Shown piece by piece: positions 1 through 10,665 of a stretch of DNA of 64,000 nt. Position 1 is the first letter of the stretch, and each line of letters begins with the position of its first letter. The notes under the pieces are model-generated. The model saw only the letters and a program-made list of their open reading frames with translations, was not told the DNA's origin and did not search any database. A program made the translations under genes and the position numbers. The stretch comes from Ryuthela nishihirai (lineage: Eukaryota > Arthropoda > Arachnida > Araneae > Heptathelidae), in the NCBI GenBank assembly GCA_038380435.1, contig JAWZYU010000020.1:38720307-38784306 (forward strand). The letters run 5' to 3'.

Positions 1-576
1 AAAATTCAACTAAGAGGCAAAAAAATAATTAAAAACACCTGGACTATCATTTATATAGCCATTAAAAGAAAAATATAGCACATAAAGAAATTAACTGCTT
101 TTGGACTCCATAATTTAACAAAGCAAATAAACCTGATGTTAAGCACATGTGACACAAAGTATTAATTACTACGATTTTCAGTCGCTTTAATCAGATCTAT
201 CATAAAGTCTTGGCTGCAGCAAATTCACAGTTATGTTTTTACAAGTATTCTGATCATAATGCTCAGATGTTCTGCGGATGTCTTTTACATCAAAATGGAT
301 TTCACAAACCTAAATGTAATACAAACTCTCAAAACTTTGGCAAATAATTTATATTATGTATAGACATTAATCATCCAAAAGAAGATGAGTTAAAAAATGA
401 ATCTTACTTCTCAACATTCAAATATAGTCAAATAAATATTTTAAATAAAAATGCATTGTGAATGTTGCATCTAAACGCGAATGAGAGTTTAATAAAATGT
501 ACTAATTCACCATTTCAAACAACTGTCTCTATTGTAAGGTGTCTCTCCTACAGATATTTCTAGTTTGTTTATGAAA
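1..576. other. AT-rich sequence without a gene
   Basis: No long open frame, tRNA-like element or recognisable repeat is visible here. Confidence 0.5.
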
Positions 577-584
577 TTGCAGAA

Positions 585-761
585 CAGTGATTCCCAACTG
601 GTGTGTTCCTTCTAAGACCCAGCTGTGTCGTGAAAATACGTGAAAAAAATAATACTGCATAATAACATGGCAACGTCAAGGTAAGGGAACTATATCACAA
701 GCATGTCACGTAAATAGATGATTTCAGAAATGACAACAAATTAAAAAGTTCGAAAACCCTG
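585..761. mobile_element. hAT-type MITE
   Basis: The left end is CAGTGATTCCCAACTGG. The right end, read inverted, is CAGGGTTTTCGAACTT, which fits the degenerate hAT terminal pattern CAG.G.TT..CAAC. Flanking 8-mers are TTGCAGAA (577-584) and TTACAGAA (762-769), a 7/8 match to the 8-bp duplication expected for hAT. There is no internal coding capacity, so it is a non-autonomous element about 177 bp long. Confidence 0.6.
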
Positions 762-769
762 TTACAGAA

Positions 770-1244
770 TCATGGTTTTATTTCTGTGAAGTTTCTAAAA
801 GAGGACGCATGAATCCTTATTATTTTGTAACCTAAGCACATATTTTTATGTAGCTAAATATATATAGTTATGCTCTACCACTGCGTAAAATCTGATAACT
901 AAAAGCAGACTGATTTGTTCAAATAGATAATTCTAAGTATGTCTCAATTCAGTACCACTGTTACATAGTATAACTTGTACAAGTACCTCTTAATACTAAC
1001 CATTTTATCACAATTGTGTACTATAAGATTAACATAGTTATTTAATTTTATAAATGATATGGTACATGTTGTATGTTATAGCTTTGTAATATTTATGGGT
1101 AAATCATTTACTTTATCTCCAATATGAATTAGGTCACTCTTCTTAACCTTAGTAAAATTATTGAGGTACTATGTAACCACAGTTTACATAGTACAAGTGC
1201 TCTCATTTTAACATACTTATTTACATTATTTTATATATTATATA
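770..1244. other. AT-rich sequence without a gene
   Basis: No coding signal or recognisable repeat was seen. Confidence 0.5.
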
Positions 1245-1254
1245 TATACATTTT

Positions 1255-1463
1255 TTTTAAGCCGTCCCGTGGCCGAGTGGTTAGCGCGCTTGGCTACTAA
1301 TCTACGGGACCTGGGTTCGAGCCCCGGGTAAGGCATGGATGTTCGTGTTGTTTTTCTGCTGAGGTCCTGCCATCCTCTCAGACCTTCTACTCTGGCATAT
1401 AAACTGACAGGCTCCTTTCAGACCTCTGTGGCAAGCAGCTGCTTGAGGGGGTATTTATTTTTT
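1255..1463 (+). mobile_element. SINE-B, near full length
   Basis: This is a tRNA-derived SINE. The head has an A box (TGGCCGAGTGGTTAG) and a B box (GGGTTCGAGCC). The body runs to GCAAGCAGCTGCTTGAGGGGG and a (TATT)n tail. A 10-bp target duplication, TATACATTTT, lies at 1245-1254 and 1464-1473. The clear TSD and low divergence suggest a fairly recent insertion. Confidence 0.85.
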
Positions 1464-1473
1464 TATACATTTT

Positions 1474-1981
1474 ATAAATGATATGATACATTTTTCAGCT
1501 TTGAAATATTTGTGGTTAAATCATTTAATTTGTATCTGTAATATGAATTAGGTCAATACTATTTACCAACAAAATTTTGAGGGTTTTAGCCCAAAATGTT
1601 ACCGAAGTATTGTAAGCATATTAATATTTCTATGTTCCACGAACAAAAATCTTTATTTAAAATCTTTCGTCTCAAACTGTAAATACAGAATAATTTTAAT
1701 GAACTGAAAATTACTATAATGCTTAAATTCTGATATATAAACAATGAAAGCAAGAATCACAAAAGATTATGATATATAGCTAATATAAATTGGAAATAGG
1801 TCGTTCGCAGATTCCCTTCATTAACTATCAATTTAAAAAAATGCAGGCTTCAATAGTGGACATCAATAATAAAGTAATCACTTTTTAATAATGTGAATGC
1901 AAAAATATGATTAATTTACATATCCTATTTCAGATCTACAAATGAAACGATTATTAACTTATTAACCTGCATTATTGCAGG
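1474..1981. other. AT-rich sequence without a gene
   Basis: No gene or repeat was recognised. Confidence 0.5.
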
Positions 1982-1983
1982 TA

Positions 1984-2106
1984 CAGTCGCTCAAAAAAGT
2001 ATCCGAACACTACGGTTGATTACAGAATTCAGAAAAAATATCTGGCAACGATTTTTTCTGAATTCTGTAATCAACCGTAGTGTTCGGATACTATTTTGAG
2101 CGACAG
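1984..2106. mobile_element. Palindromic Tc1/mariner-type MITE (MITE-1, copy 1)
   Basis: A TA-flanked element (TA at 1982-1983 and 2107-2108) beginning CAGTCGCTCAAAAAAGTATC. It is nearly a perfect inverted repeat of itself along its whole length. Three other copies in the window share the same ends. CAGT termini and a TA duplication fit the Tc1/mariner superfamily. It has no coding capacity. Confidence 0.8.
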
Positions 2107-2114
2107 TAACAAAT

Positions 2115-3378
2115 ATGATTTACACAGCTATGAATAACAGTGATCATGCATTAACAATCTTTCTGGACATTAAAAAAGCATTCGATACGGTAAATCATCA
2201 AAAATTAATGCAAAAAATTACAAGCTGCTGGAGTTAGAGGAGTGGCATTGAATTGGTTTCGCAGTTATTTAGCTAACAGAAGGCAAAGAGTAAAAATAAA
2301 AGATACATACAGTGCTTGGACTAAAGTTGAATACGGAGTGCCCCAGGGATCTGTTCTGGGTCCCTTATTATTTATTATTTACATTAATGATCTAGATTCC
2401 ATTAACCTAAAAGGTAAATTAACTATTTTTGCTGACGACACTTGCCTGACATATACTGGTTCTGATTCTTCGATTATTTTTAAACAAGCAAATAGTGATC
2501 TAGAATTAATTAGGAACTGGACCACGAATAATTTTTTAACAATTAATCTGACAAAGACAAATGCAGTTTATTTCTACTTAAAGAAAAATAGTTCTGTTAC
2601 AGATATTTTGCACCGCAATCAATTGAAATATCATGATACGAATTGTTCATCGAAAAGTCACTGTAATTGTCCTCAAATTCCTTTTGTGCCGTCAGTGAAA
2701 TATTTAGGTATTTGGATTGATGCAGGCCTAACTTGGAAAGTGCATGTAACATGGGTAAAAAGAAAGGTCATCCGTAACCTGGCCCGCTTATATCTTGTAA
2801 GACATTTAGTGTCATTTAAATTTATGTGTACACTATATTATGCATTAATCCACTCTCAACTAACATATGGTATAAAATCTTGGGGAGGCATGTATTTCAA
2901 TAATTTCTTGGGGAGGCATGTATTTCAATAATTTCTTGGGGAGGCATGTATTTCAATAATTTCTTGGGGAGGCATGTATTTCAATAATTTTAAACAACTT
3001 TTAGTGCTGCAAAAGAGATTTATTCGCTTATTAACTAAAAGCCCCAAAACGCAACCTTCATTACCTTTGTTTCGAGAAGCAGGAATTTTGCCTTTACGCT
3101 ATGATTATTTTTTCGAAATTATTAAATACTTTTACTTTAGAAATGATAGCATTAAAACTGACACGAATAATTACCAATTACGACGAGATAAAAACATAAA
3201 TTATGAAATTCCTGCATTACATAGGGAAATTTTTAGGCACTATTATTTGTATTTAGCACCGAAATTTCTTTCCTCTCTCCCGATCAGCATGAAAAATATC
3301 ACGAATTATCATCTGTTTCCTAAATTTCTCAAGAAATACATTTTGAAACTGGATGATGTGGAAACTTTTTTGCATTAA
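2115..3378 (+). pseudogene. Reverse transcriptase of LINE-A (broken)
   Basis: This is a remnant of a non-LTR reverse transcriptase, which would copy the element's RNA at a nicked target. Coding similarity starts with FLDIKKAFDTVNH near 2164. A frameshift near 2220 moves the reading into the frame that is open from 2242. That frame contains YGVPQGSVLGPLLFIIYIND and the catalytic FADDT box (about residues 63-67 from 2242), followed by thumb and C-terminal regions. A 28-bp tandem expansion at 2878-2989 introduces a stop at 2929-2931. The same frame resumes at 2974 and runs to a stop at 3378. The catalytic aspartates are intact, but the lost 5' end, the frameshift and the repeat make it non-functional. 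Its nature as a reverse transcriptase is secure; its clade is not. Confidence 0.85.
2878..2989. repeat. Four tandem copies of a 28-bp unit inside LINE-A
   Basis: The unit starts TCTTGGGGAGGCATGTATTT and is repeated four times, apparently identically (2878, 2906, 2934, 2962). Three extra copies add 84 bp, a multiple of three, so the frame is the same on both sides, but reading through the 28-bp units meets a stop. Confidence 0.95.
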
Positions 3379-3640
3379 TCTACTACAACTGTTTATATGT
3401 AACATGGATGTTGAATGTTTCTGAATTTCTGACTTTCACACTTCTGGATTACTAGAAATTTTTTGTTTTGAGTTGTTTTCGTTTTTTTGTGTATTATTCA
3501 ATGTGACGACTGATGTTTTCAATTGAAATTGTTTCTATGTTGAGATCTCACAAACGAGCCTGCTCTTGTGAGACTTCAAAAGTTTTTGTATACTGTAAAA
3601 CATTATCTGAAATAAAAATTATCTTATCTTATCTATCTAT

Positions 3641-3984
3641 TTTGCAATAACTCGGAAGACGGCTGCCAAAAAAAAAATTGCGATTCGAAGTGATTTGTAT
3701 ACTTTAAATATTAAGAACGAAAAAAAAATCTAGTTTGTAACTTTCCTATACATTACGAATAGTTCCAAAATTTTGAACTGAACATTAGATTCGAAACTAC
3801 CGCCATCATTTTTTCGTAGCGAACCACAGCAATAACTACAGCTTGTAATACTCTATTATATATATATTACACATCTACTCTTTCACATTCATCAACTTGC
3901 ATGAAAAATTTAATCAAAAATTAAACTTCTTTATTAAAGATATAAACTACACACTATTACGGATATAAACTGCACTAGAGTTAA
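3641..3984. other. AT-rich sequence between LINE-A and the THAP-like exon
   Basis: No gene or repeat was recognised. If the THAP-like exon is real, this would be the start of its first intron. Confidence 0.4.
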
Positions 3985-3990
3985 CTTACT

Positions 3991-4133
3991 TTTGAACTTT
4001 CAGTTGACACGCAATTCTTTCTTGATATTGCAGCCATTGTCTTCGCAAATCTTCATCTTTTGGAAATCCTAACACTGAAACTTTTCGCTCATTCCTTGCC
4101 CCGGCAATATGGTACGCAACAACGAAAGGGCAT
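3991..4133 (-). pseudogene. THAP-type zinc-finger first exon (frameshifted)
   Basis: Read on the minus strand, an ATG at 4133-4131 starts MPFRCCVPYCRGK. After an apparent one-base deletion the frame continues NERKVSVLGFPKDEDLRRQW. This matches the start of a THAP C2CH DNA-binding domain: the Cys-x(n)-Cys pair, then the hydrophobic-FPKD-LRRQW segment. The exon ends at a perfect splice donor: 3991 is followed on the minus strand by GTAAGT (3990-3985). THAP domains occur in host transcription factors and in P-element-type transposases, so either origin is possible. The remaining His ligand and downstream exons were not found. The frameshift could be real decay or a sequencing error. Confidence 0.5.
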
Positions 4134-4347
4134 TTTTATTTCACACAGGAAAAAAAATTACGAAACACGTGTTGATTAGCGCGTTACTTCGATAGCCACT
4201 CCACTCATTCCTCTTTGTGAACTGAGCTAACCTAACTACGTAAGCTGTCTGGCATGGGGCAGCATGGGTAGCACTTGGGTCTAACTAGGGTGACGTCATC
4301 ATTATTCTGTGACGTAGTTGTTTGGCCTTGTGTTCTAGGAGGTGTTG

Positions 4348-4416
4348 ATTAAACTGACAGGCTCCTGTCAGACCTATGTGGCAAGCAGCTGTTTGAGGGG
4401 ATTTTATTTATTTATT
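4348..4416 (+). mobile_element. SINE-B 3' fragment
   Basis: Contains AACTGACAGGCTCCTGTCAG, GCAAGCAGCTGTTTGAGGGG and a TATT-rich tail. The tRNA-like head is absent. Confidence 0.8.
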
Positions 4417-5560
4417 GGCATTTTCTGAACGTTCTATTAGCTGAATTCTTACCATTGGAGGGTTCTAAACACGAAAAATGACAAGTTTATCTTTGAAAAC
4501 GAACATTTTACCAGAAATGATCTTTTTTTTGACATTAAGTTCCTGAAAACTTCTACTCTGAAATAAAAAAACGGAATAGTGCTTTTTGAAGAAATAGTAT
4601 GTCTTTGTAGCAGAAAAATATTACCTATCTATCTAAAATATACGACCTCATTAAAAAGGTATCACGTTATTAAGCTTTGATTAAATTGCATTTTTTTTTC
4701 GTTTGACAAGTTTTCGGTTTAACGTCTTCGTTAATTGACCAGCTTCTACCTACTTGTTTTTTTAATTTTTAAATTCTGAAACGTAATTTTAAGTCTTACA
4801 AGGTTCTAGAATCAAGTGTTTGTTTCATATTTTGAAACTAAACTTCATTTTTAAGAAACATTTCAATCATTCGAAAAAAAAAAATATGAAAAACAGAAAA
4901 TAGTATCGCCAGTTTCTTTGTAAATTTTCTTTCAATTTTAATTTAATAATATCCAATGAGAAATACTAAGAAACTGGATTTTATTCTCTTTGGGAGTATT
5001 AACTGAAATAAAAGATAATTAATTGCATTAAACAAAGGCAATGAAAAAAAAGCAGAAAAGTTAAAAAGAAAATTTACAACTGATGCTATAAGAATTATTA
5101 TTTCTCTTATTTAAATATTATTTGAGTTTCAAAATAAGATAGTAAGCTTCATCGGGTATTATAAACGAAGTAAAACAATTCTGACGCTCCCGAAAAATTA
5201 ATACGGTGTGAATAAATGATTTAATCACAGGAAAAATGTTTTTTGTTTTTAATTTTACAGCGCATGTAGAAAGATAGACATTTCTTCATTTCAGTGCTTA
5301 ATTTTGATAAAAATAATTCTATTTTTTCAAGAGTTAATTCCTTAATTATATTCTTTAGCTGCACAATGCACTTAATAGCAAAAGTCCGAATAACCTGAAG
5401 GTCGAACAAGTTTGGGAAAATATACTTACCGGAGAATCGTATCTAATAGGTTTCAATGAGAACCTCAGGAAAACTTTTGCAACATGTTTTATAAACATGA
5501 ACTAGGTTATGATTTTCCCGACCTGCTGGAGATCGAATAGCTAGAGACCACTAGCTGTTC
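4417..5560. other. AT-rich sequence without a gene
   Basis: Only short chance open frames and homopolymer runs were seen. Confidence 0.5.
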
Positions 5561-5571
5561 GATCCCTTGAG

Positions 5572-5951
5572 AGGGGCGGGGATGGCTCAGTCGGTAGCGC
5601 GCCAGGCTCGTAATCTGTAGTTCCCAGGTTCGAGTCCCAGCTGGGTCAGCGTTGATATTTATCTCCGCAAAATTTCCCCGCCCTGCCCACGGTCAGTAGG
5701 GGACACCGATGGGCTTGAAAAGGCTGACGTCCGTCGGATGGGGCGTTAAGCCGTGGCCCCGTGTGCGGGAGAGCCATACCCTGTGCACGTTAAAGAACAC
5801 GCTGGATGGCCTTGACGGGAGGCTACCATCTGTCTCCCAACAGCTGTTCCAGTGGGTTCCCAACCTTCTCTGAGCCTTCGGGGTCCATGTGACCTGGCCA
5901 TTTAACCCATGGTGTGCAAAAAAGTGCCGCTCAGAGGTAAAACAACCCAAT
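5572..5951 (+). mobile_element. SINE-A, full length
   Basis: A tRNA-derived SINE with an A box (TGGCTCAGTCGGTAG), a B box (GGTTCGAGTCC), a long body and a tail ending TAAAACAACCCAA. The position equivalent to the anticodon reads CGT. An 11-bp TSD, GATCCCTTGAG, lies at 5561-5571 and 5952-5962. Confidence 0.9.
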
Positions 5952-6029
5952 GATCCCTTGAGGGATCCTTCGATCTCTTCACAAGGCCACGGGATTTGTG
6001 AGTCAACTGGAATTTCTCTCTCTCCTTAT

Positions 6030-6960
6030 AACAGGTCAAGAGCTGGTCGAACCCACGAGTGTTTCTATCCTAACGAGTTTCCTTGTCCATGGGTGTTTTT
6101 CATGAGTTTGGAAAGGGCGCCTTCTTAAGTGCTTTCCGAACTCATGGGTATTATCTCCTCACGAAATCATGAGCATTCAGACCATGGGGGTTTCCTTTTT
6201 CGCGACATCATAGGCTGTGCTCGCTCATGATTGTTTGTTTTCTCATGAGCTTTCTGACCCCATGAGTGTTGCTCCTCTAACGAAATCATGGGCTTTTCGA
6301 GCCCACGGGCATTTTCTTTTTCGCTAGCGCATATGGTGTGCAAGCCGAAGGATGTTTCTTTCCTCACGAACTTTCCGAACTCATGGATGTTTCTCTCCTA
6401 ACGAGGGTCATGGACTTTCCGCGTCTCCTTACGAGCTTTCTGTGTTGTTGGGTTGTTTTACCTCTGAGCGGCACTTTTTTGCACACCATGGGCTAAATGG
6501 CCAGGTCACATGGACCCCGAAGGCTCAGAGAAGGTTGGGGGAGGGGACCCACTGGAACAGCTGTTGGGGGACAGATGGTAGCCTCCCGTCAAGGCCATCC
6601 AGCGTGTTCTTTAACGTGCACAGGGTATGTCTCTCCCGCACACGGGGCCACGGCTTAACGTCCCATCCGACGGACGGCGGCCTTTTCAAGCCCATTGGTG
6701 TCCCCTACTGACCGTGGGCAGGGCGGGGAAATTTTGCGGAGATAAATCTCAACGCTGACCCAGCTGGGACTCGAACCTGGGAACTACAGATTACGAGCCT
6801 GGCGCGCTACCGATTGAGCCACCCCCGCCCCAGCTTTCTGTGTCCACGTGTGTTTCTCTCGTTACGAGTTTTCTGAACTCATGAGGTTTTTACGCCCACG
6901 AGTGTTTCCTTCTTTGCGAACTCAGTGGCTGTTGGAGTCCTTAGTATTTCTCTCCTCACA
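6030..6960. repeat. Degenerate 35-40 bp minisatellite
   Basis: Repeated, diverged blocks contain CATGGGTGTTTCTCTCCT, ACGA and CTTTCCGAACTCATG. The array is interrupted by the SINE-A copy at 6446-6831. Confidence 0.7.
6446..6831 (-). mobile_element. SINE-A, full length, inside a minisatellite
   Basis: A complete 386-bp copy running from the tail (6446) to the tRNA-like head (6831). The 12-bp TSD AGCTTTCTGTGT lies at 6434-6445 and 6832-6843. The target was a unit of the surrounding minisatellite. Confidence 0.92.
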
Positions 6961-9010
6961 GAAGCAGACCTTTGAACCTCACTCCAGAAAGCAAGAAAAA
7001 AATCCCAAAATATTTTTGATTAATGCATTTAAAGCAAACTAGCATTTGCAAAATTTCCAGACGGAAAAAACTTGTTAAATATCCACATTGTTTTTTAGGA
7101 AGAAAAAAAAAAGGCATATAAACGGAAAAGATAAACATCTAGATTTATCAAATATTTTATTCAGACGTCGACGTTTTTTTTTCTAAGGTGAAATATATCC
7201 TCAAAAATTATGCATTCTAAAAAAACTTGTTTTTTTTTACTCCTAACTTGGTGATACTCAATATACAATTTTTTTTCTTCCATTTCTCCTGGCCATTCCT
7301 CATTCCAATATACGAATTTGTAATTTTAATCTTAAGCTCCAGCTTCTTATCAAGCCTTCCCCCGCAAGTTCTTTGAACTTCTGAAGCGCGAACGTCCTTT
7401 GCTTGATCAAAGCACAATCTACATATTGATGAGGTTATTTGCATCTGGGGATACCCCCCACACACATATACCTTCCCCCGTTACTTTCCTTTTTCTGATG
7501 CGCGTGCGCGCGTCACCGTGTCTGGACTTCAGCTAATGAAATTTGTAAGTCTGATTTCTTCAATCATATTCGTTTTTTTCATCCCACTCTCCTTCTTTTC
7601 ACTCTCTTATACTCTACTTCTTTGTCGGCTTTACTTTCACTCTTGCGTTAGTTACAGTAGCTCTTTAGTCATCTGACTCTCTCTTGATTTTTGCGTATCA
7701 CTCTTCTTTTTTTCTCCCTCTTTTTATTTCCTTAACTTCTTCCGTAGCAAGATAAAAAGCTAATGTCGGTAGAATCAGATCTTCCGCAGGAAAAAAAAAA
7801 TGCAGGAAAAACGTAAAGGAAGTGGGAGATAACACAGGAGACTTTGAAATCGTATCAGAGATATTCTCTAACAAAGGGAGACTCTATATCTAGTTAAAGA
7901 AAGATCCTTTCCTCCTATTTCTCTCAAGTTCAGGCTTCGATCATTAAGCACTGTGTCATGGTGTGATTCCTACTTCCGACGAGGCAACAGCGAGAAGATC
8001 GCTGACGCTGGAGCTTCTGTTGTTCAGGGTGACGTTTGGATGCGATGTTTCGATTTCTGCTGCATTCAGAAGACCTCTTCCTTTCTTCGTCAAAAAAAAG
8101 ATAATAACTTCGGTTGACAGCGAAGAAAGGGAAAAATCTTTTTCTCCTTTTATCTCGTCGGTAAATCACACGCTCTGTAATGGGTTACGGCTTTAGTCAT
8201 CAGATTTCCAAAGAAGCCAATTTCATTGAATGAAACTGTACACCTAATGGGGCAATGGTCGATAACATAGCTATTTCTCTACGAGGACGAAAGGGAACGT
8301 GTTCTCTTGCTTGTTGCTTATATGCTGGTGTAAGTGCAGCTATTATTTTCGACAAAAGCCTACTTGAGAAATATCACTCTTTATGCCGTATTTGTGTTGC
8401 TCCTACCTAGTGATTTTTTTGAACCAGTGTTTCTTTTTAAAGCCATCGAGTTATTTCACCATGAAATAAAAAAAAACTTCTGAAAGAAGAGATATTTTAT
8501 TCCTGTCACATAACAGTAAGGAGGTGAAATCAAGTTTTTTTTTGCAATTTTTCTGTAAATAACGAGTCTAGAGAGAATTGTCGAATATATCAGAGTAAAA
8601 AAAAGTGGTGACTGCGTTGACGAGATTTCACAGTTACGTATGCGCTTCTAGGAATGGATGCAGTCCTGTCTGAGCAAAAGCTTTTTTGGGTAAGAATTTT
8701 ATCTAAATTTATAATGCATATAAAGTATGGATAAAGAAGGATCAATAAAAGAAGTAGCGAGTAAGAAAAGACGTCGACGAAGAGACTTTTTGGAGATTTA
8801 AATCTTTACAGAGAGACAGAGAGAGAGATAAATAAAATTATTTATTTATCTTTTTTTCCCAATGCAAAAGACAGATCAAGAGAATAGAGCACGTTTGAAA
8901 CTGAAAAGCGAAAAGGGAGACAAAAATCATTGAAAAAAAAAGTGGTGCAAGTGAAGTAATTCTGCAAATTGGAATTCCAAAAAGCACAAGTTTGTTTCAA
9001 TTTTGTGTGT
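6961..9010. other. About 2 kb without a recognised gene
   Basis: There are short overlapping open frames on both strands around 7930-8200, but none shows a protein family signature. A short AG-rich tract lies near 8813-8830. I see no promoter or RNA gene I would defend. Confidence 0.45.
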
Positions 9011-9011
9011 A

Positions 9012-9752
9012 GGTTAGGTTATTTTACCTTTGAGGAGCATTTTTTTGTCCACAATGCACTAAAGCGCCCCGAGGGGTGGGAGGGGACCCATGGACAGCTC
9101 TTAGGAGACAAATGATAGTCCCTCCTCAAGGCCTTGGGGTTGGCTATCATTTGTCAGTTCGGTAGCGCGCCAGGCTAGTAATCTGCAGTTCCCAGGTTCG
9201 AGTCCCAGCTGGTCAGCGTTGAGCTTTATCTCCGCAAAACTCCCCCCCCCCCTGCCCATGGTCAGTAGGGGACATCCATAGACTTGGTAATACCGCCGTC
9301 CGTCGAATGGGACGTTAAACCATGGTTCCGTATTCGGGAGAGCTATAACCTGTGCACATTAAAGAACATGCTGAATAGTCTTAACGGGAGATTATCATCT
9401 GTCTCCCAACAGCTTTTCCAGTGAGTCTCCTCCCCTAACCTTCTCTCAGCCTTCGGGGTCCTTGTGACTTGGCCATTTAGCCCATTGTGTGCAACAAAGT
9501 GCCGCTCAGAGGTAAAAGTAACCCAACCCGTCAAGGCCATCCAACGTTTTCCTTAACGTTCACAGAAGAGGGCTCTCTGACACACGGTGCATAGGCTTTA
9601 CGTCCCCATCCGACGGGAGGCGGCCTTTCCAAGCCCATCGGTGTTCCCTTGCTAACCGAGGGTAGGGTGGGCGTTTTGCGATGAAAATTCTCAACGCTGG
9701 CCCAGGTGGGATTCGAAACTGGGAAACGCTGATAACGAACTTGGCGCTTTGT
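9012..9752 (-). mobile_element. Old SINE-A, split by another SINE-A
   Basis: The tail part is at 9012-9137, from GTTATTTTACCTTTGAGGAG to CCTCAAGGCC. The head part resumes at 9527 with CCCGTCAAGGCC and ends with the tRNA-like head near 9752. The two parts join end to end in the SINE-A consensus. Many substitutions mark it as old. Confidence 0.85.
9138..9526 (+). mobile_element. SINE-A nested inside SINE-A
   Basis: A plus-strand copy whose head is disrupted by a short insertion near 9145-9155 and whose tail ends GGTAAAAGTAACCCA. The host copy's CC(G)TCAAGGCC motif appears on both sides, which fits a TSD of about 10 bp. Confidence 0.85.
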
Positions 9753-9769
9753 GTAAAAGGTCATCATAA

Positions 9770-10490
9770 AATTGCCCCCATTTTAACTTGCTACATTGTA
9801 TTCGATGATTGAATAACAAAATTGTGTGTGAAAATTGTCAAGAAATTCCCAAAGCTTACTCTTTACGACGGTGTGGCGTTAGTATAATATGTAATGTCTC
9901 GATTCGATTTTTTTTGCAAGATTTCAATGCTTTTCTTTTGATAGTTCGTACTTACCAATTTAAATAGCTATTTCCACAATTACGTGGAATTTCTGCCAGC
10001 CTCCTTGATAATCTCTCTCACGAAAGGTATTAAATTTTCACTCGAACTCATTAACAGTCACTGCAGCAGTTCATGGGTCATTTGTGGACCGCAGTCTATT
10101 TTTTGTGATTTAAAGTTTTGAAAATGTCCTTTCACAGTTTACCTGCGTGCAGGACAGTGTTAATAAGCATTTGTGGGCAATATATATAAATTCGTTTATG
10201 TGGCAGAATGAACGCTATAATTTATATAATTCTTGAAAGCACTCGATAACGAGCGTGTATTTCTTAACGTGTTATGTGTTTTGCTGTCATATTTTAATTA
10301 CAGGTTTCCCACAAATAACAGTGATATCAAACTTGGCGTAATATGCAACATCCAAAGCGACAATTTCATAATGTAAAAAAATAAACGTATTAAATAAAAG
10401 AGTCTTGCTCTTATATGAAGGCTTGGGACTCTTTATGAGTTACAACCTTGCCAAACATACCATTTGACTGAACAGTTTTGATGTTCGCTA
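9770..10490. other. AT-rich sequence without a gene
   Basis: No coding or repeat structure was recognised. Confidence 0.5.
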
Positions 10491-10665
10491 GAGGTGACTT
10501 CGGGCTCAATTTTTCGAGCCCGCACCCGCCTGAGCCAACGATATTGAGCCTGAGTCTGCCCGAGTAAAAGTTATTGAGCCCAAGTTCGCCCGAGTCCGAA
10601 CCATTTCGACAATTACTGAGCCCGATTTGAGAAAAAAAATTCTCTGACGCTTTGTTATATATATG

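Larger units (their letters stand above)
2109..3640 (+). mobile_element. LINE-A, 5'-truncated non-LTR retrotransposon
   Basis: The element comprises a reverse transcriptase coding region (to 3378), a 3' UTR and a terminal stretch with AATAAAAATT followed by TTATCTTATC repeats. Palm motifs and a C-terminal region with LLTKSPKTQPSLPLFREAGI are typical of the Jockey/CR1 group, though I cannot resolve the clade. The 5' half (ORF1, endonuclease) is missing. It directly follows MITE-1 copy 1, so that MITE may have inserted into it or marks its truncation point. Confidence 0.8.

Noticed and set aside
5572..5660. tRNA gene
   Set aside because: A and B boxes are good, but the sequence is the head of SINE-A, followed by the same body and tail as many copies. 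It is not a stand-alone tRNA. The same applies to the SINE-B heads.
5893..6128. Open frames over SINE-A copies that could be read as a protein family
   Set aside because: The same peptides recur wherever SINE-A occurs, on the strand opposite the tRNA-like promoter, and vanish with small indels. They reflect the repeat consensus.
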